NCBI GenBank assembly: GCA_963969495.1
Contig: OZ018333.1
Location: 87,137,756 to 87,201,755 of the forward strand
Direction of reading: 5' to 3'
Source of the DNA: Ceratothoa steindachneri
Lineage: Eukaryota > Arthropoda > Malacostraca > Isopoda > Cymothoidae
Length of the DNA stretch: 64,000 nt
Part shown: positions 32,794 through 44,639 of the stretch, in pieces
Position numbering within the stretch: position 1 is the first letter of the stretch
Layout of the letters: each line of letters starts with the position of its first letter
Translations under genes and position numbers: made by a program
The notes under the pieces: model-generated
Database searches by the model: none
The model's input: the letters and a program-made list of their open reading frames with translations, nothing else
Told to the model about the DNA's origin: nothing

Positions 32794-33245
32794 AGGTAAA
32801 GTCAAGTCGCGCCCTTCACCGACATCACGGTGCACATAAAATGCGGAGAAAGCGGTCGCGAATGATTCCGCCAAGGACGCGGTGTCCGAGATTGCGGTAC
32901 CATTCTCCTGGCGAACGGGATGGGGCTCTGCGAGAACTTGGCCCGAATCCTTTTGACTCGCTTTCAAACTTCTGCTAGAGGGGGTCTTCCCGGTAAGTGA
33001 AGAGTGAAGACACGTATGCCCGCCAAGAAGAGCGACGGGCGTTTTTCGAAATATACCGGAACCTAGCTCTAGCTCGACGAAATTCACCGACAGTGAAATC
33101 GTTCGGGCGGCGCTTAAAGAGGATGTAGGCATAACGCTTCTCTTTGAGAGCCCTCTCATACTCGGCTGACCAACAAGGAAGCGGTCGGGGTGCAAAACGG
33201 CCACACGTTATAGGAATAGTAGTTAGGACCATAGCGATGAGGTTG

Positions 33246-34034
33246 TGGTGGAGCGAATGTGTGCTTGTAGGGCCCTTCTCCAATACCCTCTCCCTCCCTC
33301 TGTGCTCGCGTGTGTGAATAACTGGCATTTAAATCTTTGTTTTTTTTTCTCAATTTTTAATTGATGTTCATTTTCTTTTTTTAGAGAAAACTAGTTAAAG
33401 TTAATCAGAGGTTGAAAGCCTAATATTGATGTAAATTTTTTTAATCTTGAGCATTGGTTATCCAGAAGATTTACCGAGTTTGGATATTGAGTCGAGACCG
33501 TGTGGACGCAACCGTGGGACAACGAACTTCTAGCGGATGTTGGAAAGAGGCCGAGAGAGCTTCTACCCCTGCCCTGATAGGAGGGTTTACACGACATCTC
33601 GTTGGAAACCATGACCGCACCTGGTTTCCCCACCCTCTCCTCTCGAACCGATAACTATACGGCCTTGGCTAGCCTTGCCCTAACTCGCGAGTGATATCCC
33701 ATACTTCCCTTTTTTTAAAGCATCATACGGTGTTGATTGGAATACCTCGTACCGTTGTTTTTATTTTCTTTTTTGCGCGCACATCATTTGACCCAGTACC
33801 GATTGGTGTTCTTGTAAAAAGTTTCTCTTCGCCCGTCTTAGGTTTTTTTTGTATTTTGTTTTTGTGATTGGGGAATTTTGGCCTTGTTTTGTTGTGTGCA
33901 CACATTTTTTTAATTAAATTCTTATATGAAAATTTAATTATTTCTTGTAAATATACCTGTAAATCTTTTTGGTGAATACAAGAAGCAGTTTGGATCGATT
34001 GGGAGTTAGAGTGTAGATTTTCGGCCCGCTAAAA
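33246..34034. mobile_element. Unclassified ~790-bp insertion in copy C, target duplication GGTTG
   Basis: Interrupts the EN-RT linker of copy C. The flanking family-1 sequence is continuous across it and GGTTG is repeated on both sides (33241-33245 and 34035-34039). The insert starts TGGTGGAGCG and ends GCCCGCTAAAA. It is non-coding, with T-runs and a GC-richer centre. Size and direct repeats suit a solo LTR, but the right end lacks the usual CA, so the class is open. Confidence 0.6.
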
Positions 34035-37015
34035 GGTTGCAGATGAAGAATTCATAGGCCTCATCTACCTACCAAAACTCCTCGACTGAGACAGAGAAAT
34101 CAATCATTTCTTGAAGCCTCATCTACCTACCAAAACTCCTCGACTGAGACAGAGAAATCAATCATTTCTTCAAATGTGGACCACCGCGCTCGCGCTAGCG
34201 GCCCAGAAAATGATATTTTTAATGGGAAAGTGATCACTACCATGGAGATCAACGACTACTTCCCCACCCAAAAGCAGGTCACCGGAGAGCATAAATCGAG
34301 GAAGGAAAATGAAGCGGTTCTCGGGCAGTGAAGCGTAAACTCATCCACATTTAGGACACCCATCTCCAGTTAGTCGATCAGGTCTGCAAGGAATTGCCCC
34401 TCGGATCAATCTTGTAGTCTCCCCAGAGGGAGTGTCTACCGTTCGGATCTCCGAGCAAGATACAGGGCTTCGACATCTTTGCCACGCTGCTGTGGAACTC
34501 CCCCACGTCGAAGTCGGCTGACGGTGGACTGTATGCAGAAATAACAGTATACCTCATATCCAGGTGCAGCTGCGCAGCTACTGCCTGAGAGGTGTATAGA
34601 GCGAAGAAAAGAACAGACATCAGGCTGTGTGTAAATCGCACATCGTCCTACCAGGCCCAATCGTCTCGTAGTGGGGTAAAAAAAAAACTTATAACCGTGG
34701 AGGGTGGGTAAGGAGGAACGCGCTCAGCATGGTCTCCGGCATAAAGATAAATAAGGGAAAACGGGAGGAGACGAGCCTCCGCAGTTCCTCCCAGTTGGCC
34801 TGGAGCACGTGGCAATTCCATTGAAGGAATATGCACTCCAGGCCTAGCTCTGAGAAGATGCAGGTGCCATCTTCGAAGAGAAGACCCTCACGGAGATGTC
34901 CGTACGCTTTACGGAGACAAAACTCAGGGTGCTGTTGACCGGAAAATGTGCTGGAGGCGCTTTCGCCTTCAAGGACTTATCGAGGGATGCCGGGCTCGCC
35001 CTGAGCCTTTTAATTCCCTCCACCTCGAAACCTTAGGCGATCGGGGCGGCTTCGTAGGCGGTCTCTCATCTAGGGGATCCCCCATCTTCGAGCACCCAGG
35101 TATAGCACTGGGTGTGGGCGAGGGAGCCGAAGCTCCTTTAGTGATGACCTCCGTTCGGTCGGCCGCTTAAGATACCCATAAAGATGGCCTCACGACTATC
35201 TTCAAAGGTGTTCTCACCTGTGAGTCTAACGACTCGGTGGAGGCGCTTGGCCGTTTCGCCTTACGGGAAATGGTCACGCTGAGAGAAGAGAGGGGAAACC
35301 TGGTTTTAGCCGCCAGCTTTACCAGGGGAGCGCCCGTGATGGGTAGAAGTCGCAGAGGGGTTGAAAGTGGGTGTGGAAACTATCCTGCTCGTAGGCCTGG
35401 GCGGGAGAGGGCGTGTTTCTAACATTGAGGCATAGGACGTCGCAGCCAACGCTAGGCGCGCCAGGACCAAGTTCTTAGCCTCGCGAAATAAGAGACTATG
35501 CTGGGCCTGAACGGCCAGGATTTCCATTTCAAGGAGATACGCACAACATTGCTTCGAAAAAGCGTAGTGCGGCTCTCCGCAATTGACACACGACTTTGCA
35601 CGTCCACAGGAGCGATTAGTATGTCCGAAGCAGTGACAGTAATACCACCTCTGCGGCAGTGGTACTAATGCCTTCACGCGGTAGAGATAACAACAAACAA
35701 GCACAAAGTCAGGGAGCTCGTCACAGTCCAAGGTGACGAAGAGTGTAGGGGTGGGTCTCGAGACTTCTCCCTATTTTCACATCACACGTTCGACCTTGAT
35801 CACTCCATAGTCGGCCAGCTCTAATGTGATCGTCATCTATGGAGTAGTCCACGAGTTTCCTCTCAAAATCTACTCCTTTCACGAAGTTCATAGTAGAGTG
35901 CAGCCTCACACTTTCCGACGTGCCATCAAGTGTCAAAAGGGCACTAATCATATGCCGCCTGAGAGGGGTCTGAGAAACGGGTCACCTTTGCCCCTCTACT
36001 ACTCACGCTAGCCAAAGCTCTCCTATGATGGATCATGTTTCTCTTAGCCAACATGCTGCCATCATTGGAGCGAATAACTAGAACGCGTTTTAAGGCAGCG
36101 GGCTCGAAAACGCCAGGTAACCTCTGAATGAGGAGTCCCTACATAATTGACGCTCCCCCCCTTGTCTTAGTCTGGCACTCCCCATCTAGGGGAGCACCGG
36201 AGCCGGACGTGCCAATCATGGCTTGGTCGCATACCGAAACGGCGGCAGCCCCGTGCGTCCCCACGGCTCCTGTAGAGGAAAAGAGCCGCGTTTTTTTTTT
36301 GCCTTTTTTTGGGGGGGAGACAGGGCCTAGAATGAACCCGCTTATCCCCGCCGCCGGGAGGAGCCCCTAGGACAGATGGACCGACCTCAGCAATATCCTT
36401 CTCTGAAATGGAGAACGTCTTGGCTGTTACAGGGGCACCAGCCGGGGAAGGAGATCACTCTCCTTTTAAAGCTTCGGGGGGGCCCGAGCCATCCGAGGAG
36501 AACCTTACAAAGGGGCCGACTCGGGTTTAGTGCTTGGCACCGGGCACAGGTTCGACCCCATAGAAGGTCCTATCATTTGGGTTAGCCCCCCCCCCCCCCC
36601 CCCGCCCCCAAAGACATCAATAAATTACATTTGAGGTTCTTTTTTTTTACCTTCTAATGCCGGCGAACCAGCATCCGTCGAGGAAGAGACGGTGCAGGCA
36701 CACAGATTCCCTGCAAACTAGTCACACACGACTGCAGGACATTGAAGGGCACGGCGGGCCGATGGGTACTGCCATCCCTTCCTCCCCCTAATGGGGTTGG
36801 CCCTATCGAGCCGCCCCCACCGGGAGTTGTCAATTGTGGGCAGCCTGCATGCTTTCTTGGCTGTCCCCTTGGAAAGCAAAGTGTGTAGTGCTGCTGGAAA
36901 AAATGGGTCGCACTCCAGAGAAGGGAGTGAAGCGGAGTTCCCCTACACCCGTATGCATAGGAGAGAAGTAAACCTCCTTTCCGGTCGGAGACGTTTGCAG
37001 GGTTCTACCCATTAA
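34035..37015 (-). pseudogene. Family-1 LINE copy C, 5' half (ORF1 and EN)
   Basis: Continuation of copy C. EN is at 34378-34870: AVAAQLHLDMRYTVISAYSP, then a GDPNGRHSLWGDY motif, with the N-terminus near 34800. The ORF1 C-terminal part with knuckles (35306-35731) has WYYCHCFGHTNRSC and CVNCGEPHYAFSKQC; the middle knuckle is lost. ORF1 middle (35721-35951) has MNFVKGVDFERKLVDYSIDD. The 5' part (36000-37015) matches copy B up to its 5' region, with a C-run near 36586-36605. A 58-base tandem duplication occurs at 34059-34174. Many frameshifts. Confidence 0.82.
34059..34174. repeat. 58-bp tandem duplication in copy C
   Basis: Two adjacent nearly identical 58-base units starting CCTCATCTACCTACC at 34059 and 34117, within EN-RT linker sequence. 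Confidence 0.9.
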
Positions 37016-37569
37016 AGATCAACCAACCCTCGTTTCTTGAGCCTAAGGAGTTGGTCCAGGCCACACCCATCGCTACCCGCGTCTTATGCATCAATTTCAA
37101 AAAGTCACCCTCTACTCCTGTTTCCTTCGGGCCTCCACTCAAGGTTGCTTCTCCACTCATTTTGAATCATTCAGGTAGATTTTCACCCTTTCCCTTAGTA
37201 TACCAAGTGGCACAAAAGGTTAACACCCAGCCTTGCCTACAATCAGTATCCCCCACCCACCCCTCATATTACTGTTTCCCATTAAGCAAAATGGTCATGT
37301 GCCTCCACCACTCACAGGATGCAAACCCACTGAAGGTGGTTGTAAGAGTCTTCAGGGACTCATAAAGGTGTCCCACAGAGGACAGCCCCAGAGTAGCTTC
37401 AGATTCCGCACTCCGAACCAAGCATGGACCAGGCACGGAGAGAGACAAATATTTGCATGGCAGGTCCAACCTTCCTGTATAAGTGCCCAGAGGCGATAGT
37501 GCCTTTGATGGCCAGAAACTCTCTGCTTTTCTACCTCAGAGAATCCTCCATATCCCCAAGCTAAGCATG
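37016..37569. other. No gene recognised
   Basis: Moderately GC sequence between copy C and an oppositely oriented EN fragment. Short open frames only, no motif. Confidence 0.45.
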
Positions 37570-38455
37570 GAGGGAATATTCTTTCGATGGAATTGAGGGG
37601 ATTGGGCAGACTGGGCCAACTGGGAAGAACCGAGGAACCTTGTCTCCTCTCATTACCTGTTAAATGTCTGTTTACATGAGAATGTCCCTAGTATAAGGAT
37701 TTTGCAGCTCTTTCCCCACAGAATTGGGGCCAGCCATGAGGATGTACAATTTCCCGCGCTTTGTGAAGGCCTCCGGCCTTGAAGAGCACATTATAAGAAT
37801 TTTATTAAAAATTATTTACATCTGTCATGATGTCGTCTAAGTTCTTCTATTTGCTATAAATACCTGCTTTCAGACAGTTTCAGTGCAGCTACGCCGGGGA
37901 TTGATATACTGCTCTCACTACAAACGTTCCACATCAACCAACTTTGATGGGGGGACTTACAGAGCATCATAGCACAGTTGCCAAGGCCCTTTTTCCTTCG
38001 CAATGACTTGAATGATAGGAACCCCTTCCGGGGGAACTACACAATCCCAGGAGTCAGCTGCTTGTCAACCTGATTGATGAAGTGGAGATGTTCTAAATGT
38101 GGATGAGTTTTGCATCACTGCCTGAAAACTGGTTCATTTTCATGTCTCAATCTGTCCCTGCGCTTTCTGGATGCAGAGACTGATTTGGCTGGGAGCTGGT
38201 CGATGACCTCCATGGTAGAGATCACTTTCCCATTCAACTATCATTTTTGGGGCTGTTGCTGCCTGAAAAACTGTCTCCATCGAGTTTTGATTGGTCACAG
38301 TGGTCCACATTTCAGGAAATTACTGAATTCTCAGCCCTAGTCAAGTTTAGGTGTGACGATGAGGGTGTTGAGTTCCTGCCTGGCAACATCATTACTGTGG
38401 GCCTGACTACTATTTCTAGAATGGTTGGTCACTTTGCACACTGTCCACTTCCAAA
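37570..38455 (+). pseudogene. Family-1-like EN fragment, plus strand
   Basis: EN domain in plus orientation. The start reads MEGIFFRWN (near 37568) with a NWEEPRNLVSSH match. After a gap come ENWFIFMSQSVPAL-type sequence and VDDLHGRDHFPIQLSFLG (SDH changed to RDH), then WSTFQEITEFSALVKFR and GLTTISRMVGHFAHCPLP. It is more diverged than copies A-F. It joins at about 38455 to an RNase H piece in the opposite orientation. Confidence 0.75.
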
Positions 38456-38600
38456 TGCAAAGATGACAGAAAACAATCTTAAGTCATTGTGGTATTAGGA
38501 GATAGGTCCAAGGAAATAGTCATGGCACACAAATTTAAGTTCCCTTTGGTTGTCTTCTATTTTCTATGCCAGGCAGCCCAGGGGCTGATATGATTCCTGT
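38456..38600 (-). pseudogene. Family-1 RNase H C-terminal scrap, minus strand
   Basis: About 140 bases match the minus-strand C-terminal RNase H region of copy B (plus-strand pattern GATGACAGAAAACAATCTTA, then TAGGTCCA and TTTAAGTTCCC). It is fused head-on to the plus-strand EN piece at its left. Confidence 0.65.
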
Positions 38601-38719
38601 GATGTACAAGGTGCAGAATGTATTTGTTTACAATTTTCAACTGCTTATTTTATGCATATTTTTGCAACCTTAATTATAGGTCTTTTACTTCTTAAAAAAA
38701 ACGCATTTTTGCTTTTTGT

Positions 38720-39690
38720 TTTCCAGAATAATCGACTAAAATCTTTAATCATTGGCAATTTGTGGAAGACACCTGTAGTCCTCCTCATTGTAATCAGCAC
38801 CAGAAGGATAAACAAGGAGATTTCAGACTTCCTCAATGTCAGCAGGATGGTGGAAAAGTTAAAAAAGGAGCTAGGGGATTCAAGATTCAACTACATGGCC
38901 ACCAGAACGCTGGAATACTTTACTGAAATCCAGCTCATCAACAATGATCCCAAAGAGTCGATGCATGCTATTGCAAGGGAGAAAAAGTGTGGATGAAAAG
39001 CTCATCAGGCTCGTGGTGCATGACGACATCTGCTACTTTTCATACAAGATGAGGAAGGGACAATTTCTATCCATAGTGATGGGGGCAAAGTGACTCAAGC
39101 CCACCGAGAAGCTGATCGACAGGTTGAAACACCCATTGGAGCCAGACATGATATTGTTATTTACTAATGACAAGAATTCCTGCTAAAACCACAAGATCAA
39201 CTTGCAAAAAAACAGGTGGGCTGATGTTGACCCTTAAGGACATGTTCAGATTCATGCACAAACACAAATGAGATGATTTCATGCCTCCCCACTTCTTCCC
39301 TGAGTGGCTCAAACTGAATACTGGTGGCTAAAGGAATGTTCTAAGTGAGCTGGTGAGGTCAGGAATCGAGCAGGTAGCTGTAGGGAGGCCTTACAGGAGG
39401 CAGCAAGACTCTACACCTTGCTAGACCAGCTAGAAGACCCAGGTCTGGATGTCAATCATTCAGAACCTGACCTTTGACCTCCCAACTCGCCTAACTTCTA
39501 TGTATGAGGCGCAATAGAACAAGAGACTAATAAATCCAGGTGCAACAAAAATAATGAGCTGAAGATAGGATTACTGGGACCTTCAAGGACCTAAATGGGA
39601 GATAGTGATGAAGGACTGTGGTTAGTTTCAAAGTTGCCCGGAGCCTGTCATTGAGGCCAGAGGCGGGTTCATTGAGTAACATCACACACA
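38720..39690 (+). pseudogene. Mariner-type transposase relic
   Basis: Tc1/mariner-superfamily transposase in several frames. Blocks in order: NNDPKESMHAIAREKK (38940-38996); after a shift KLIRLVVHDDICYFSYKMRK and GQFLSIVMGAK; then KLIDRLKHPLEPDMILLFTN, NHKINLQKNRWADVDP, MPPHFFPEWLKLNTGG, and finally EQETNKSRCNKNNELK with EIVMKDCG. The order matches mariner transposases of about 340 residues. The position of the first catalytic Asp after the hydrophobic strand reads FTND rather than FSDE, i.e. Asn. Frameshifts and stops are numerous. No terminal inverted repeats found. Confidence 0.8.
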
Positions 39691-40289
39691 TCTGCCAATT
39701 GACACCAGGGCAAAAGTCACAGCAATTAAGATCTCAGCCTAGTACTGTTACTTTAAAATCCCCCCAAAGAAAGAAAAACAAACAACAAAAATTCAAAAAG
39801 GAATATAGAGAACAGAGACAAGGAGAAGAAAGATGCACGCTCTGGCATCAGGGGAAGGCCCCCTTTCACCCTCTATAAAATATTTCCCTCCCAACCAAAA
39901 TATGATATTAAAAAGCTTTGGAATCATTGGAAGTCAATGATAATGATTACATTAATGAATGAATTCTAATGAAATTCAGCCTTTTCTCTTATCCAAAGTT
40001 GGGGTCTTAATTATACGATGACCTGATGCAATCTTTTCCCCAAATAGCTCAACTTTGTCAGTATTTTCTCTTAAATCTTCATAATCCATTCTAGCAAGCA
40101 CCAATGATGACTAAGGTAATCAAAATACAAAACAAAATTAAAAAAATGGAAAAACAAAACAAATGCCAATTAGTAGACACACTTCAGGGACCAAGACAGG
40201 CCACCAATGATTTAAAAAATGAAAAACTATCAGAGCAGGGGGAGGGGGTGTAAGATATAATTAATACAGACAGAGAAATAATAAAAAGA
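39691..40289. other. AT-rich, no gene recognised
   Basis: Nothing recognisable beyond A-rich tracts. Confidence 0.5.
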
Positions 40290-40660
40290 AATAAATGAGT
40301 TAAATACTACAAGGCCTCTGGTCCAGATAACATTCATTCTAGGTTACTTGAAGAAGGTATGGAAAGCATTGCAGTACCTCTGGAGAAAATATATACTAGA
40401 TAACTATGTTTTTTTTTGAGAATTGCCAAATGCTTGGAAAATACTAAGTGTAGTGTCCATTTGTGAGTTTTTAAGTGTGTGAGCAACGATGATCACAGCA
40501 TGGATTTAGAACAGGTAAATCATGTTTAACAAACATTAGCCGAACTTAGGTGAGGCTGAAAAGGACTTTACAAGTAGTAAGCGACGAGTAACTGAGGTTT
40601 ACTAGGTAGTGTTTTGAAGAAACAATAAAGCAAATAGTGCGCTGGATATCATTAAGATAA
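40290..40660 (+). pseudogene. LINE reverse transcriptase relic (CR1/jockey-like)
   Basis: One clear block, YKASGPDNIHSRLLEEGMES with IAVPLEKIY, is the GPD motif region of LINE RTs. A weaker trace of the HGFR and SCLT region follows (about 40490-40530) before homology fades. It differs from families 1-3. Stops are present. Confidence 0.65.
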
Positions 40661-41089
40661 ATGTTACTAATGTAAGGATGTTATCCTTAAACTTTATAAC
40701 TCAAATGATAGCCCAGATTTAGTGTATTGTATAGAGGCATGGTTCCCACATATAAACCTGCTAGTTAGTGCAAATGTTATAACTTTCATTAAGGCATCTT
40801 CCCTATGTAGACTGAGGGCATTAAATATGTTCTCAATTGAAAGGTGTGCGAGAGGGAGCAGGGGCAGGTAGTATGAACTCCACTCATATAGATACGAGAG
40901 ATACTGTCTACAGAGCACTACATGAAAAGGACATTCAAGCAAGCATCATAAGGCTAAAAACTCTAATATTATTATTTAATACTAAGACATGGCAATCTTG
41001 AGTGATAACATTGGTGTGAAGAAAATATGAAATAATGTTTACCATTATACAAATAAATTTAGCAGGAAACTAAAAATAACAAAGATTAC
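40661..41089. other. No gene recognised (probable ZNF intron)
   Basis: AT-rich with no motif. It borders the donor side of the exon at 41090-41248. Confidence 0.5.
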
Positions 41090-41248
41090 CTTTTCTTGAT
41101 GGAGGTCTTGTTGCAAAAACTCAGTGATATTGTTTGGTAGAGAGTCTTCAGATTTTGCACACAATACATCAAAAGTAAAAGAAGAACTCATCTCTCTATG
41201 AAAGAATTCTTCACTAACTTCTTCCTTCAATGAAAACTCCCCAAAGTC
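41090..41248 (-). CDS. Putative internal exon of the ZNF gene (53 codons)
   Basis: Acceptor CTTCTTCAAGCAG precedes GAC TTT GGG; donor AAAAG/GTAATC follows. The exon is 159 bases, phase 0 at both ends, and fully open. It encodes an acidic peptide starting DFGEFSLKEEVSEEF and ending QQDLHQEK, with no known domain. It is the nearest candidate upstream of the ZNF exon (also phase 0) and resembles the acidic leaders typical of arthropod C2H2 proteins. The link over about 12 kb of transposon-filled DNA is inferred. Confidence 0.6.
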
Positions 41249-41779
41249 CTGCTTGAAGAAGTACAAAGTTAATTCTTACAGAGAATCCAGAAATCACTTG
41301 TGTTTTCATACATTTATATTCATGTTTTTAATGGCTTACTTTGGAGATTTAGATATGTTCACTTTCAGGTGAAAATAATGCAAAGTGTAAAGATTATTGT
41401 GTAAAACTAGCTGAAGTATGGTGTTAAATGTGATAATGGGAGATTGAATAAATAAGGAATGACAACCTGATCAAGGGGTAAAACAGATAGTGTCATAGTA
41501 TATAGAAACAAGATAAATAGAATCATTTTTCTACTGAAAAATGTTCTTTCCTAATACACAAAATAATCTGTTTGGGGAAGTGAATCAAATCAAACACACT
41601 CAGGAGGCAAACACCGATTTGAAGTTAGTTTAAGCAATGCCTTAGACCACAGCTTCACGCGAGAACATTTCTTACAAATAGAGAGGCTTTTGAGACTTGC
41701 CTACCCAAGTTAAATAGAAGGACTATGGGAGAGAAATTAATTAGGAATTCAATGGACAAAAGAGAAATAAGTTAAACAT
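41249..41779. other. No gene recognised (probable ZNF intron)
   Basis: AT-rich, no motif. Confidence 0.5.
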
Positions 41780-41851
41780 GCGGCTTTTTAGGGTGGGTGG
41801 GGAGCACATCTCATTACTGCCTACTTGGGCACAAGTCAAGGCACGCAACAC

Positions 41852-41867
41852 AGCCTACTACTAGGCT
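41852..41867 (-). other. Family-1 3' UTR stem-loop (copy D)
   Basis: AGCCTA-CTAC-TAGGCT. Confidence 0.7.
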
Positions 41868-41870
41868 TTA

Positions 41871-44433
41871 TTAAAAAAAAATACAAAGGCTAAAAAATAA
41901 GAAGAAAACCGAGTGTCCAATTCGGAGATGACAGAAAACAAGCTGAAACCATTGCGGCATTGGGGTGATAGGTCCATGGGAACGGTCGCAGTGTAATGGC
42001 ATACAACTGTAAGTTGCCCTCGACAGTCTCCCATCTTCTTTGCCAAGCAGCCCGGATTCTTGCCATGTAATCGGTGTGAGGAAGAGCGAAACGCTAGTCG
42101 GGTTGCCGAGTCGTCGCTGACTCTTTGGCGCCCTCATTCCCCGCAATTACTACATGTCCAGAAACCCAGCAAAAGATATTCTCTAGATCCGCCCTGCTCG
42201 CCAAAACGGTGGCGTCACGGATATCGTGAACCAAGGAATGAAGAGCTTCAAATGCCCCGAGAGCAGTCAGGGCGCTTTGTGAATCACTATAAATCACAAT
42301 CCGGTCTCCAAACCGGGCACGTTGCATTATCTACCGTACCCAGCAGTGTATTGCAACCAACTCGGCCATGAAGACAGACTCAGCGACTGGCAGTCCCGCT
42401 GACTTCAAGCTGAGGCGATACGGCGTGGAAATCAACCCGCTCTTGGGACTTGGAGCCATCCGTATACACAGTTCCAGCGTGACACGATGTGTGTTCCATA
42501 AAGATCGAATGCAATACTCCCGGCGTTGTAGAAGCTTTGGGAGCAGGGGAGTGGCGACAAATAGTCAAAGATGGTACACTCCGGCATAGAAACCGTCGAG
42601 ATCAGCTGTGGATGGAGTGAGAGCTATTGGCGACTGAGGGAGGCGCCTGGGTCGCGATTACAGGCGAATAAGGCTGCGAGTATGAACCCCCATATGAGGT
42701 GTCGGTCAAATACAAGACAAAGAAATTGTTGCGAGTACACCATTTCTAGGCGCACCCCATTTAGAAAGGAGTAGGCGTCAGGTTAGGGTCGCGGATAGCA
42801 GCAGCAGTGCAGATACCTTAGTCTTGGCCAGGGAAAGGTCAAGCCTGTGGAATTCGGCATAGCGAGAGACGCGGTTAATTGGATGTTGGAGTCGAAAATC
42901 CAGAATTGGCATCTGGGCCACACCAAAAGAAATCGAAAGGTCGTCCACGTAGCGGGTAGCCAGAACATCTTCTGGCGGCAGAGAAGTGATGCCGTTGATG
43001 CTCAGGGCAAAATGTGCGACAACGAGGACACTTTCCTGCAGAACACCCTGTTCCTGCTCCATTCTACCGGATAGGGCTCCCTCCACCAGTACGCGGAATC
43101 GACGATCTCGCAAAAATTCAGATATAAACATTGGGATGCATCACGTCGCCACGACAGTGTGGAGAGTCTCCATTATACCGTATTGCCCTTTGTATCATAG
43201 GCATTTTCCAGATCGAAAAACACCGGGACGTAGTGCTGTCTACGAAGGAAGGCTCGCAGACGAGATTTTTCAGTCGGAGTAGAGCATCAAACGTGGAGCG
43301 GAACTTGCCAAAGCCGCACTGTGCACAAGACAGATGGCCTCTGCTGTCCAGGAAAAAAGGCTAATCTAATATTTACCAATTTCTCCATCAACTTGCACAC
43401 GCAAGAGGTTAGAGAGATTGGGTGGAAATCGTCCGGAGTGATCTCACCGCGGTTTGTGAAAAGAGAGCACAGTAGCGATTCGCCAGGAATCTGGGAGGAG
43501 ACCCTCCACCCAGATCCTGTTGAACAAATTTAAGAGAAAGACCATGCCTCGCTCACCTAGGTGTCGAAGCATGGCGTAGGGGACATCGTTAAGACCATGC
43601 GCGGTGTACGTGAACGAAGCAAGAGCGAAACGCAACTCACTCAGAGTAAACCTGAGTTCTCCGCCTCTGGAGGTAAAGTCCAGTCGGCGGCCTTCCGTGA
43701 CATCACGACGTGCATTGAATGCTGGCGGAGCAGCATCCCGGCAAGAGAATGCGGAGAAAGCGGTCGCTAAGAATTCCGCCGACGTGGGGTCCGAGATTGC
43801 GGTCCTATTCTCCTGAAGAACGGGAGGGGGGTCCTGTGAGAACTTACTTCCAATCCTTTTGACCTGACTCCAACACCTCTGCTCGAGGGGTGTTCCCGTT
43901 AAGTGAAGACACGCATGCCAGCCAAGAAGAGCGGCCGGCATGCTTCGAAATATACCGGAACCTAACCCTAGTTCGACGAAATTCACCGATAGTGAAATAG
44001 TTCTTGCGGCGCTTATAGCGTATGTAGGCATAACGCTTCAGCTTGAGGGCCATCTCACACTCGGCTGACCACCACGGGAGTAGTCGGCGTGCAAAACGGC
44101 CAGACCTTCTATGAATAGTAGTTAGGCCCGCAGGGATGAGATTGCCGGATAAGAACTCAACGGCCTCATCTACTGACCTAAACTTCTCTACTGAGATAGA
44201 GAATTCAGTCATTTCCTGAAATGCAGACCAACGGGCCCGCGCTAGCACAACTAGGGCGGGCTTTCGGGCGGCAGCGGCCCAGAAAAAGATATTTGAATGG
44301 GAAAGTAATCATTACCATGGAGGACATCGACCATCCCACAATCAAAATCAGACTGTCTATCTAGAGAGCAAAAAGATAGATCGAGGCAGAAAAATGAAGC
44401 GGTTCTCGAGCAGTAATGTGTAAACTCATCCAC
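41871..44433 (-). pseudogene. Family-1 ORF2, copy D (EN C-term, RT, RNase H)
   Basis: Right to left: MVDVLHGNDYFPIQISF (EN SDH motif changed to NDY, 44251-44433), WWSAECEMALKLKRY and YKRRKNYFTIGEFRR (43844-44248). Then comes ISDPTSAEFLATAFSAF with HGLNDVPYAMLRHLGERG (43444-44031). RT motifs B and C are in 42778-43131, with LRDRRFRVLVEGALSGRM and EDVLATRYVDDLSIS. RNase H follows with TDGSKSQERVDFHAV and IVIYSDSQSALTALGA, then GNEGAKES, where the last catalytic Asp is replaced. The C-terminal segment is broken. The YVDD is intact. Confidence 0.84.
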
Positions 44434-44639
44434 ATCGATCAGGAGGCAAGGACCTGACCCCGTGGAGTAAAAGAGTAGTCTCGCCAGAGAGGGTGTCTAC
44501 CGTTTAGATCTCCAAGCAAGAGAAAGGGCCTTAGCAACCGTGCCACGACGCGGCGGAAGTCCAGCGGGTTGAAGTATACCTCCTATCCATGTGCAACTAC
44601 ACAGCTACTACCTGAGAGGTATATAAAACAAAGAGAAGT

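Larger units (their letters stand above)
30700..33245 (-). pseudogene. Family-1 LINE copy C, 3' half (RT, RNase H, 3' UTR)
   Basis: Decayed family-1 sequence. Right to left: EN-RT linker (32788-33328, RPLPCWSAEYERALKEKRY), then a jump at about 32795 that deletes most of the RT fingers and palm. The RT motif B region follows (32591-32791, RDRRFRVRGVGLTG and EEGLPQGIVLSVTL), then motif C remnants, thumb (31997-32260, RSVKFNACGFDRATALL) and RNase H scraps (31266-31640, INSDSQSAFSALRALES). The 3' UTR carries the stem-loop 30769-30784. The deletion junction is a perfect 15-bp inverted repeat. It continues rightward beyond the insertion at 33246. Confidence 0.82.

Noticed and set aside
33246..34034. 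Calling the copy C insertion a solo LTR
   Set aside because: The right end lacks CA and no second copy is seen, so the class is left open.
37570..38600. Twin-priming inversion of a LINE
   Set aside because: The orientation order is the reverse of what twin priming gives; called instead a rearranged fusion.
38645..38890. Minus-strand 81-residue frame
   Set aside because: It overlaps the mariner transposase relic on plus, whose motifs are clear; the minus frame is a shadow.
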